From an uncultured Eubacteriales bacterium (GTDB lineage: Bacteria; Bacillota; Clostridia; Oscillospirales; CAG-272): DNA of 6,931 nucleotides. The notes beneath the pieces are model-generated. The model saw nothing but the letters and a program-made list of their open reading frames with translations. It was not told the origin of the DNA and searched no databases. The DNA lies in the NCBI GenBank assembly GCA_934446285.1, contig CAKSEI010000078.1, positions 1-6,931 of the forward strand, read 5' to 3'. The stretch's first letter is position 1. Every line of letters begins with the position of its first letter. Shown here in pieces: positions 1 through 5,694 of the stretch. Made by a program: the position numbers and the translations under genes.

Positions 1-399
1 GGCGAGATAGTCGTACCATGTGTCGCCGTCGCTGCCGTATGAGCACGCCTGACTCTTGAGGTCCTTTGAGGTGTCAAGTCCGAGGTAGCTTAAGTACGAG
101 CTGTAGGTGTTCAGCAGATTCATATACGACGCATTGAAAAAATACGACATCTGCGCGCCGTTTATTTCGTAGTTGTCGCTCTTTATCGCGGTGCTGCCGT
201 GCAGCTTTTTATCTGCCACGGGACCTTTGATAAACGCAACGTATGCTACGCCGACAACTATTGCGGCTATCAAAATAATTGAAACGCATACTAAAATGTT
301 GTGGAGCAGCTTTGCCTTCGCAGCGGCGCGGGCAGCAGCCTCCTTTTTAGCTTTTCTTTCGTCAGCGCGTTCAACTCTGACGCGGTTACCTTTTCCCAT
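1..399 (-). CDS. Membrane-anchored SurA/PrsA-like foldase, N-terminal part (partial)
   Basis: The first 133 residues of a gene that runs off the left edge, read from ATG at 399 on the minus strand. The N-terminus (MGKGNRVRVERADERK) is highly basic and rich in Lys, Arg and Ala up to residue 34. A single hydrophobic segment follows at about residues 35-57, then an outside domain beginning near residue 60. This is a type II signal-anchor layout with no lipobox. The stretch around residues 77-113 (INGAQMSYFFNASYMNLL, then YLSYLGLDTSKDL) resembles the SurA N-terminal chaperone domain of extracellular peptidyl-prolyl isomerases in Clostridia; this is a family-level inference. The PPIase domain, if any, lies outside the window. 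An AAAGG Shine-Dalgarno (411-415) lies 11 bases upstream, and the gene has its own promoter. The reading frame is secure; the foldase role is moderately likely. Confidence 0.72.
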   Translation of the reverse strand, partial: MGKGNRVRVERADERKAKKEAAARAAAKAKLLHNILVCVSIILIAAIVVGVAYVAFIKGPVADKKLHGSTAIKSDNYEINGAQMSYFFNASYMNLLNTYSSYLSYLGLDTSKDLKSQACSYGSDGDTWYDYLA

Positions 400-434
400 T
401 GGATGTTTTTCCTTTCGGCATGGTTATTATAGTG

Positions 435-463
435 ATTATACAACACAAGTTGAAATTTTTCAA
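435..463 (-). promoter_or_regulatory. Sigma-A promoter of the foldase-like gene
   Basis: Read on the minus strand, TTGAAA (458-463) is followed by a 17-base spacer and a perfect TATAAT (435-440). The start of transcription would be near 428, giving a leader of about 29 bases that contains the Shine-Dalgarno at 411-415. A second TATAAT-like hexamer at 426-431 has no matching -35. The promoter implies that the foldase-like gene is transcribed independently of the cysteine desulfurase upstream. Confidence 0.8.
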
Positions 464-464
464 C
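449..464. repeat. Perfect inverted repeat over the -35 box (possible operator)
   Basis: On the minus strand the sequence is GTTGAAA-AA-TTTCAAC: 7-base arms around a 2-base centre. The left arm contains the whole -35 hexamer TTGAAA of the foldase-like gene's promoter, and the right arm fills the spacer. A dimeric regulator binding here would block RNA polymerase; this is inference from position only. It is AT-rich and short, so it is a poor transcription terminator and could also be coincidental. Confidence 0.4.
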
Positions 465-485
465 CGTATTTGTAAAAAAACAGTG

Positions 486-1643
486 TCAGTGCGTTCTGAT
501 AAGGCTGTCCGTGCCCTCGCGCAGGGCGCTTGCCGCCTCTCTCATTTCCTCCTCGGTATTGAGAGCGCAAAGGCTTATGCGCAGTGAGCAGTCAGCCTCA
601 TGCTCGCTTACGCCGAAGTCGGCGAGGACTCTGTTCCCCGCGTGACCGTGCGAAGAGCAGGCAGAGCCGCTCGAGACGTATATCCCTCTGCCGGAGAGAT
701 AGTGGAGCATTGTCTCACTCTTTATGTCCGGCAGAGTTATGTTTATTATGTGCGGGGCGCGCACGGGCGGCTCTTTTACTTTTATGCAGTCGGGAAGAGA
801 TGTGACGAAGCACTCTCTCAGTGTGCACAGCTTATCATAGTTTTCGCGCAGGTTTTTAATACCTGCCGAGCACGCCGCTCCCATTCCGATTATACCGAGC
901 GTATTTTCCGTGCCCGAGCGCAGCCCGGACTCCTGACCGCCGCCGAATATAACGGGAGAGAGAGCTTTTTTCTTTATCACATCGGACGAGACCCAGAGCG
1001 CGCCCGTTCCCTTAGGTCCGTGTATCTTGTGTGAGCTTACCGTTATCATGTCGGAATAAAGCTTCTCGGGCGTGAACGGGATTTTAAGGAAAGCCTGCAC
1101 CGCGTCCGTGTGCGTTATGATATCGGGGTTAAACGCCTTTGCAGCACGGAAAAGCGAGGCGACATCGTATATCGCGCCCGTTTCGTTGTTTACCGTCATG
1201 AATGAGACGAGAATCGTTCTGCTGTCGAGAGCACTCATAAATGCGCCGGTGTCAACCGCACCTCCCGCAGTCGGTATGCGCACGACGTCAAAGCCGAGAG
1301 AAGCGAGGTGCACGGCACTCTCGTTTATTGCGGGATGTTCCGAGGCACCGATGATTATTCTCCCGCCCGCATTTCTCTTTTTAGCAAGTGCGCTGCCAAT
1401 CACGGCGAGGTTATCCGCCTCCGTGCCCGATGCGCAAAAAAATACACGCGACGATGAGTCGCGCGAGCCTATGGCGCGCATAACGGACGAGCGGGCGCTC
1501 TCAACTGCTTTTTCCGCGCGCAGACCGACGGCGTGCAGCGACGACGGATTGCCGTATATTTCATCCGCAGCCCGCGCCATCGCGTCCTTCGCCTCGCGGC
1601 ACAGAGCGGTCGTTGCGCTGTTGTCAAGATATATTTCTCTCAT
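486..1643 (-). CDS. Cysteine desulfurase, NifS/IscS family (class V aminotransferase fold)
   Basis: A 385-residue PLP enzyme predicted to take sulfur from L-cysteine, giving alanine and an enzyme-bound persulfide used for Fe-S clusters, tRNA thiolation or cofactors in the cytoplasm. The N-terminus YLDNSATT is the family signature. Visible active-site features: His103 (SEHPAI), NNETG at 152-156, HTDAVQ with Asp180 and Gln183, the PLP lysine Lys206 in SSHKIHGPKGTG, and the catalytic Cys329 in SSGSACSSH. The spacing and loop match group I (IscS/NifS) rather than SufS, and full length is normal. Its ATG overlaps the stop of the upstream lipoprotein gene by one base (TGATG) with no clear Shine-Dalgarno, so translation is probably coupled. 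No thiI or iscU is adjacent in the window, so the sulfur acceptor is unknown. A T7 run follows the stop, but without a convincing hairpin. Confidence 0.95.
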   Translation of the reverse strand: MREIYLDNSATTALCREAKDAMARAADEIYGNPSSLHAVGLRAEKAVESARSSVMRAIGSRDSSSRVFFCASGTEADNLAVIGSALAKKRNAGGRIIIGASEHPAINESAVHLASLGFDVVRIPTAGGAVDTGAFMSALDSRTILVSFMTVNNETGAIYDVASLFRAAKAFNPDIITHTDAVQAFLKIPFTPEKLYSDMITVSSHKIHGPKGTGALWVSSDVIKKKALSPVIFGGGQESGLRSGTENTLGIIGMGAACSAGIKNLRENYDKLCTLRECFVTSLPDCIKVKEPPVRAPHIINITLPDIKSETMLHYLSGRGIYVSSGSACSSHGHAGNRVLADFGVSEHEADCSLRISLCALNTEEEMREAASALREGTDSLIRTH

Positions 1644-2167
1644 CAGTGAAATCTGAATTCTTCAATCATTTTTTCGACATCGGAGAGATATTCGTCATAC
1701 TTTTCCGATGACGCGGTATAGGTCACTATATAGACCGCTCCGCCCTTAACGCATACCGTCTGCATATATTTTGCGGAGACGTCGGAAAATTTACCGGTGT
1801 AGACGTACCTGTGCGCCTCGTGACCGTCGAGCAGACACGTCTCGTCGCTCTCAAGCGAAAAGTCGGTGAACGCTCCCTCGAAGTCCGACTTGAACTTTTC
1901 CCAATACGATGCGGGGTCGGTTATATCCGAGTCGACGCGCGCAGCCATCACGGAGACGTTTGCGAGCACCGAGTCACTCTTACGCACGTTTATACAGCCG
2001 TCGTTTTCGCCGACGAGCCAGCTGCTCGGCGCATAAAAATCGTAATCAACGTAATCGTCAGATGCGCGCTGCATGCCTGCAGGGACGTCCTCGCCTTTCC
2101 CGGAGCAGCCCGTGAGCGCGGCGCACACAAGGAGGAGCACCGTAAGAATGTATATTTTTATCTTCAT
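1643..2167 (-). CDS. Small PsbP-like lipoprotein
   Basis: A predicted 174-residue lipoprotein. The ATG at 2167 is chosen over an in-frame ATG at 2200 because the latter lies within the promoter (upstream of the expected transcript start), and because 2167 has a Shine-Dalgarno-like AAGGCGG 10 bases upstream. From this start the protein opens with MKIKIYILTVLLLVCAALTGC, a clean lipoprotein signal peptide with lipobox LTGC and lipidated Cys21, so it should be anchored to the outer face of the membrane. The mature part has features of the PsbP/Mog1-like fold: DYDFYAPSSWLV near residues 41-52, a central LDGHEAHRYVYT (113-124), then VYIVTYTASSEKYDEY (145-160) and a closing helix. The family assignment is by pattern and moderate; the molecular role is not known. 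It is the first gene of a two-gene unit with the cysteine desulfurase, a partner with no obvious functional link. Confidence 0.85.
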   Translation of the reverse strand: MKIKIYILTVLLLVCAALTGCSGKGEDVPAGMQRASDDYVDYDFYAPSSWLVGENDGCINVRKSDSVLANVSVMAARVDSDITDPASYWEKFKSDFEGAFTDFSLESDETCLLDGHEAHRYVYTGKFSDVSAKYMQTVCVKGGAVYIVTYTASSEKYDEYLSDVEKMIEEFRFH

Positions 2168-2191
2168 TTCAAATCTACCGCCTTTTGACCA

Positions 2192-2220
2192 ATTATACAA
2201 TAAAGCGTGATTTATGTCAA
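2192..2220 (-). promoter_or_regulatory. Perfect-consensus sigma-A promoter of the lipoprotein-desulfurase unit
   Basis: On the minus strand TTGACA (2215-2220) and TATAAT (2192-2197) are both exact consensus, with a 17-base spacer. Transcription should start near 2185, almost on top of the Shine-Dalgarno (2178-2184), so the leader before the ATG at 2167 would be only about 18 bases. This also fixes the lipoprotein start, because the in-frame ATG at 2200 would not be transcribed from this promoter. Confidence 0.88.
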
Positions 2221-2239
2221 TAAAAGAAGTATGAATTCC

Positions 2240-2268
2240 TTGATTTTGAGCGGACTGTGTGGTAAAAT
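2240..2268 (+). promoter_or_regulatory. Extended -10 promoter of the PfkB-hydrolase-ruvX unit
   Basis: TTGATT (2240-2245), a 17-base spacer and TAAAAT (2263-2268), with TGG directly before the -10 hexamer (extended -10 element). Transcription would start near 2275, about 24 bases before the ATG at 2299. Its -35 lies 19 bases from the -35 of the divergent lipoprotein promoter, so the two may share regulation. The block TGTGGTAAAATA (2258-2269) recurs at the galT promoter. Confidence 0.75.
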
Positions 2269-2298
2269 ATATACTGAAGAAGAAAAAGGTTCGGTGGT

Positions 2299-3243
2299 AT
2301 GAGAGACAGAATTCTTATAATCGGTGACATATGGCTCGAGGTTGACATTACGGTTTCTCCCGGCGGCAGGTACGGTACGGGCACGGCTGACGGTTATGCG
2401 GAGGGTATAGGCGGCTTTGGCGGGAGCGCCGCTCTTTGCGCGGGCAGGCTCGGATATCCGTGCGTGCTCGCATGCAAGACGGGCAGCGACGCTACGGGCG
2501 AGAGGATACGCACATATCTGCTCCACTCGAAGGCGGATGTCAGGTACGTGCTGCCGTCAAAGACGGAAAAGACAGCGGTGATGACGCGCATCTTCGACGG
2601 CGAGGCGCACAGGGATATTCTCTATGCGGGGGCGTCCGAGGACTTTTGCGCGCGCGACGCGGAGAAGGCTTTTCTCTGTGAGCCGCAGGCTCTCTACATA
2701 TCGACATGCAGCCCGGAGGAGGTCCTGCGTGCATCGGTAAGGCACTCCGCGGAGCGCGGTATACCGTCCTTTGTCGTGGTGAGCGAGGGGAAAATCCCCG
2801 ACCCGTCGGCATTCTACGGTGCGGACACGGTGATACTTACCGATGACAGGGTAAGGACGTTTACCGGAGTCTCGTGCGCGTCGATAGAGGGCTGTATGAA
2901 AGCGACGCTCGAGATAAACCGCATGACGGGTGCGAAAAATGTTATTATCAAACGCGGGACGAAGGGTATATACCTAAGCTACGGGAAATACTATCAGACG
3001 GTACAGGCTTATTCTCTGCGCGCTCGCAGCACGGACTATGCCGACCCCGCCTTTGACATGGCATATATCGGCTATTATCTGCGCACGGGGCTGCGTGAGC
3101 AGGCGTGCGAATATGCAAATATAGTCGGCTCGATTACCGCCTCGCGCGCGGGCAAGCTTATATCCGTGCCGAGCACCGACGAAATAGAAAAATTCGGCAG
3201 GGCAAACTGCCCGCGCCTGTACGGAGGGGATAACCTTGAATAG
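2299..3243 (+). CDS. PfkB-fold sugar kinase homologue with eroded active site (possible pseudokinase)
   Basis: A 314-residue protein, normal length for the ribokinase/PfkB family of cytoplasmic ATP-dependent sugar kinases. Fold markers are present: an N-terminal strand with GD at 9-10 and Asp16, the glycine-rich GGFGGSAALCAGRLG (38-52, matching the family's first signature), and KRGTKGIYL (218-226), which resembles the ATP-side GxKG segment. The catalytic parts are not canonical. The usual DTTGAGDAF motif reads STDYADPAF (244-252), with Pro250 where the catalytic Asp base should stand, and the usual NxxE Mg/ATP motif reads TDDR (181-184). It may therefore be a non-catalytic regulator or a very divergent kinase. 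ATG 2299 has an AAGG Shine-Dalgarno (2286-2289) nine bases upstream. It is the first gene of the unit and overlaps the hydrolase gene by 8 bases. Fold assignment is strong, activity uncertain, substrate unknown. Confidence 0.82.
   Translation: MRDRILIIGDIWLEVDITVSPGGRYGTGTADGYAEGIGGFGGSAALCAGRLGYPCVLACKTGSDATGERIRTYLLHSKADVRYVLPSKTEKTAVMTRIFDGEAHRDILYAGASEDFCARDAEKAFLCEPQALYISTCSPEEVLRASVRHSAERGIPSFVVVSEGKIPDPSAFYGADTVILTDDRVRTFTGVSCASIEGCMKATLEINRMTGAKNVIIKRGTKGIYLSYGKYYQTVQAYSLRARSTDYADPAFDMAYIGYYLRTGLREQACEYANIVGSITASRAGKLISVPSTDEIEKFGRANCPRLYGGDNLE
3223..3229 (+). promoter_or_regulatory. Strong Shine-Dalgarno fixing a TTG start
   Basis: GGAGGGG lies 6 bases before TTG at 3236, inside the end of the PfkB-like gene. 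The nearest in-frame ATG (3296) would remove the first 20 residues and has no comparable site, so TTG is taken as the start of the hydrolase. Confidence 0.8.
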
Positions 3244-4192
3244 AACGGAGACGGGAAAGTTTATTTCTCACGACGGGAAGAGCGAAATCTTTTATATGAC
3301 GGTGAGTCCGTGCGACATGCCGCCTCACGCCGTTCTGCAGATATGTCACGGCATGACGGAGCATATCGGCAGATATGCGGACTTTGCCGAGTACCTTGCC
3401 TCTCACGGCGTCGCCGTCTGTATGCATGACCATCTCGGCCACGGAAAAAGCTCGCGCGAGGAGGACTACGGCTTCTTCGGCGAGGACGGGGGAATAGAGA
3501 ATCTAATCGAGGATGTCGAGACGCTGCGTTCGGTGATGAGAAAAAAATATCCGAGCCTGCCTTATGTCATTTTCGGTCACAGCATGGGCTCGTTTATAGT
3601 CAGAGAATATCTCACCGCCCATGCGGACGCAGTCGACGGAGCGGTGATATGCGGCACGTCGGGCGGCGGGATCATGATAAAGGCAGCCGAGACGCTCGCG
3701 CGCGCGGTCAGACGACTGCGCGGACCGCGTCATCGCAGCAAATTTCTCGAGAGGCTGATGAACGGCAATTTTACAAAGAAATTCAGGGGCGAGGGCGCAT
3801 ACGCGTGGCTTACGCGCGATACGGAAATACAGGAGAAGTACGCCCGTGACCCGGCGTGTACGTTTACTTTTACCGCCGCGGGCTATTGCGACCTTTTCAG
3901 AATGATAAACGAGGTAAACGACGACGCGTGGTTCTCATTCTTCCGTCCCGACCTGCCCGTGCTGCTCACGGCGGGGGAGAAAGACCCCGTGGGAGAGAAC
4001 GGGGAGGGGGTTAAGAAAACCGCCGAGCGCCTTGACGATGCGGGCGTCTGCACAGTGAAGCTGCACCTCTATCCCGACTGCCGTCACGAGATTTTAAACG
4101 AGCTTAACAGAGATGAGGTGTATGCGGACATTTTGTCGTTTGTCGACGAGGTGAGCGACGGAGTGGTAAAGGCGAGGACGGGAAGATGGTAA
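3236..4192 (+). CDS. Alpha/beta hydrolase, monoacylglycerol lipase / lysophospholipase type
   Basis: A 318-residue serine hydrolase of the Hydrolase_4 (serine aminopeptidase S33-like) group, the family of bacterial monoacylglycerol lipases and PldB-like lysophospholipases. The full triad is visible: Ser116 in the nucleophile elbow GHSMGS (114-119), Asp250 in GEKDPVG (247-253) and His284 in CRHEILNE (282-289). The oxyanion segment HGMTEH (38-43) and the HDHLGHGKS block (64-72) are typical of monoacylglycerol lipases. A helical cap with many Arg and Lys (about 150-185) covers the site. No signal peptide or membrane segment, so it is probably cytoplasmic and acts on lipid-derived esters; the true substrate is inferred only from family. 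Start is TTG with a strong Shine-Dalgarno. It overlaps the PfkB-like gene by 8 bases and ruvX by 7, so it should be co-translated with both. Confidence 0.92.
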   Translation: MNRTETGKFISHDGKSEIFYMTVSPCDMPPHAVLQICHGMTEHIGRYADFAEYLASHGVAVCMHDHLGHGKSSREEDYGFFGEDGGIENLIEDVETLRSVMRKKYPSLPYVIFGHSMGSFIVREYLTAHADAVDGAVICGTSGGGIMIKAAETLARAVRRLRGPRHRSKFLERLMNGNFTKKFRGEGAYAWLTRDTEIQEKYARDPACTFTFTAAGYCDLFRMINEVNDDAWFSFFRPDLPVLLTAGEKDPVGENGEGVKKTAERLDDAGVCTVKLHLYPDCRHEILNELNRDEVYADILSFVDEVSDGVVKARTGRW

Positions 4193-4614
4193 TCCTCGGA
4201 GTGGACTTCGGAGACAGGCGAACGGGGCTTGCGGTCAGCGACTCATCGGAGTTTTTATCGTCGGGGCTGTGTACGGTTACAGCAGAAGGCAGACGGGCGC
4301 TCGCCGAGAAGATTGCGGGTATCGCACGCGAGCGCGGTTGTGAAAAGATAGTCATGGGTCTGCCCCTCAATATGGACGGAAGCGCGGGTGAGCGCGCGGA
4401 GAGAGTGCGTATATTCGGCGGTATACTCTCGGAGGTGACGGGACTGAGCGTTGAGTATATGGACGAGAGGTGCACAACCGTCCAGGCGCACGAGTATCTG
4501 AACAGCTCGAACAGACGCGGCAAAAAGCGCAAAAACGTCATAGATACCCTCTCGGCGCAGATAATCCTCCAGGATTATCTCGATAATCGCAAAAATACGA
4601 AAAATAATACGTAA
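4186..4614 (+). CDS. ruvX: RuvX/YqgF RNase H-fold nuclease (Holliday junction resolvase-like, pre-16S rRNA nuclease)
   Basis: A 142-residue protein matching the YqgF family in length and throughout its sequence. The N-terminal MVILGVDFGDRRTGLAVSD carries the first acidic residue, Asp7, on the first strand of the RNase H-like fold. KIVMGLPLNMDGS (54-66) is the conserved central loop. YMDERCTT (91-98) carries Asp93 and Glu94, and KKRKNVIDTLSAQIIL (113-128) carries the last acidic residue, Asp120, so the metal-binding set looks intact. Members are described as putative Holliday junction resolvases and, in E. coli, as taking part in 16S rRNA 5' end maturation; the sequence cannot decide which. 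ATG 4186 lies in the hydrolase's last codons, with GAGG at 4174-4177 as Shine-Dalgarno. The company of a lipase-like gene and a PfkB homologue is unusual, since in many Firmicutes this gene sits near alaS. Confidence 0.94.
   Translation: MVILGVDFGDRRTGLAVSDSSEFLSSGLCTVTAEGRRALAEKIAGIARERGCEKIVMGLPLNMDGSAGERAERVRIFGGILSEVTGLSVEYMDERCTTVQAHEYLNSSNRRGKKRKNVIDTLSAQIILQDYLDNRKNTKNNT
4559..4580. repeat. Perfect 10-base inverted repeat inside the 3' end of ruvX
   Basis: Arms AGATAATCCT (4559-4568) and AGGATTATCT (4571-4580) are exact reverse complements around CC. It lies in codons for the conserved SAQIILQDYL region, about 35 bases before the stop, and no T-run follows, so it is not a standard terminator. 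It may simply reflect codon choice. Confidence 0.5.
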
Positions 4615-4630
4615 AAGAGTGGATTTTCTG

Positions 4631-4659
4631 TTGAATTACTGTCGCTTTTGTGGTAAAAT
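4631..4659 (+). promoter_or_regulatory. Extended -10 promoter of galTE
   Basis: TTGAAT (4631-4636), a 17-base spacer and TAAAAT (4654-4659), preceded by TGG as an extended -10. Transcription would start near 4666, leaving a leader of about 30 bases before the galT ATG at 4696. No terminator separates it from ruvX, so some read-through from upstream is possible. No convincing operator repeat was seen around it. Confidence 0.78.
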
Positions 4660-4695
4660 AAAGCGTTGTATTATATATGTTTTTTGAGGTGTTTT

Positions 4696-5694
4696 ATGGC
4701 AGAGCTGAGATGGAATCCCATGATTAAGGATTGGGTAATGGTAATATCCAACAGAAACAAAAGGCCGAACATGCCGAAGGACTACTGCCCCTTTTGTCCC
4801 GGGTCGGGAAAGGTGCCCGACGACTACACTGTGCTGAAGTACGATAACGACTTCCCGGCGCTCTCGCTGTCTCCTGCGGAACCGGACCGCCCGATGACTG
4901 ACAGTGCGGCGGGGCTGTACGACGTAGCTCCCGCATACGGTAAGTGCGAGGTTGTCCTCTTTTCACCCGAGCACAACGGTACGCTCTACGGACTGTCGCG
5001 TGAGCATATGAGACAGGTTGTTGACCTTTGGCAGGAGAGGTTTGACGCGCTCTCCGCCGACCCGAAAGTAAAATACGTATTTATCTTTGAGAACCGCGGT
5101 GAGGAGGTCGGCGTTTCGCAGCCTCATCCGCACGGTCAGATATACGCATACCCATACGTGCCGAAGAAGATTGAGCTTGAGCTTTCCTCGGCAAAGGAGT
5201 ATAAGGAGGAGCACGGTAAGTGCCTCTTCTGTGCGATGAACGCAGAGGAGAGCGCTTTCGGTGAGCGCGTGATATGCGAGAATGACGGATTTATTGCCTA
5301 TATTCCTTTCTTTTCCGAGTATGCATACGGCGTTCATATAAGTGCAAAGATGCATATAACGAATATCGGTCAGCTCGACGGCAAGGGAAAGGATGACCTC
5401 GGCGATATCATACAGATGATAACGGGAATGTACGACTGCCTCTTTGATACGCGCTTTCCGTATATGATGTGTATGCATAACGCACCCGTGAACGGCGGGG
5501 ACGTGAGCGGATCGTATCACTTTCACATAGAGATGATTACCGCCATGAGGGGCGCGCACGTGCAGCAGTTCCGCGCATCCAGCGAGTCGGGCGCATGGGC
5601 TTGCTGCAATCCGACCTCTCCCGAGAAGAATGCTCAGCAGATGAGAGAGGCTTTAGACAATTATTTATCCCGCAGGGAGGAAAATAAAAGATGA
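4696..5694 (+). CDS. galT: Galactose-1-phosphate uridylyltransferase, class I (HIT superfamily)
   Basis: A 332-residue cytoplasmic Leloir enzyme that moves UMP from UDP-glucose to galactose 1-phosphate through a uridylyl-histidine intermediate. The hallmark is SQPHPHGQIYA (141-151), with His146 as the expected nucleophile. Cys31 and Cys34 (CPFC), His93 and His144 match the zinc site of the E. coli enzyme; Glu160, His261, His275 and His277 (YHFHIEM) match the second metal site. A further CLFC (176-179) opens the second HIT-like half. This is the E. coli/Thermotoga-like class I protein, not the longer class II form of Bacillus and lactic acid bacteria. ATG 4696 is chosen over an in-frame ATG at 4666 because GAGGTG (4685-4690) lies just before it and 4666 coincides with the expected transcript start. 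It overlaps galE by ATGA, so the two are coupled. No galK is in the window. Confidence 0.96.
   Translation: MAELRWNPMIKDWVMVISNRNKRPNMPKDYCPFCPGSGKVPDDYTVLKYDNDFPALSLSPAEPDRPMTDSAAGLYDVAPAYGKCEVVLFSPEHNGTLYGLSREHMRQVVDLWQERFDALSADPKVKYVFIFENRGEEVGVSQPHPHGQIYAYPYVPKKIELELSSAKEYKEEHGKCLFCAMNAEESAFGERVICENDGFIAYIPFFSEYAYGVHISAKMHITNIGQLDGKGKDDLGDIIQMITGMYDCLFDTRFPYMMCMHNAPVNGGDVSGSYHFHIEMITAMRGAHVQQFRASSESGAWACCNPTSPEKNAQQMREALDNYLSRREENKR

Noticed and set aside
173..475. Plus-strand open frame of 100 codons near the left end
   Set aside because: It is antisense to the membrane-anchored foldase-like gene, whose signal-anchor, Shine-Dalgarno and promoter are all clear on the minus strand.
474..500. 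T7 run after the desulfurase stop as an intrinsic terminator
   Set aside because: Only a 4-pair ACAG/CTGT stem with a large loop can be formed before it; the neighbouring CACTG copies are direct, not inverted, repeats.
600..1656. Plus-strand open frames opposite the cysteine desulfurase (for example 600-1034 and 1072-1656)
   Set aside because: They overlap an intact NifS-family gene, lack plausible ribosome sites and translate to low-complexity Arg/Ala/Ser-rich sequence.
2168..2200. Upstream in-frame ATG (2200) as lipoprotein start
   Set aside because: It lies in the spacer just upstream of the -10 box, before the expected transcript start, and would place 11 polar residues ahead of an otherwise standard lipoprotein signal.
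2299..3243. PfkB-like gene as a pseudogene
   Set aside because: The frame is full length with promoter, Shine-Dalgarno and fold motifs intact; only active-site motifs differ, which fits functional divergence better than decay.
3973..4010. Four G-runs in the hydrolase gene as a possible G-quadruplex
   Set aside because: The loops are uneven (13, 7 and 1 bases), a CCCC within the stretch would compete by pairing, and the codons encode the needed GEKDPVG region around the catalytic Asp.
4666..4695. Upstream in-frame ATG (4666) as galT start
   Set aside because: It coincides with the predicted transcript start, has no Shine-Dalgarno and adds residues absent from the usual GalT N-terminus.
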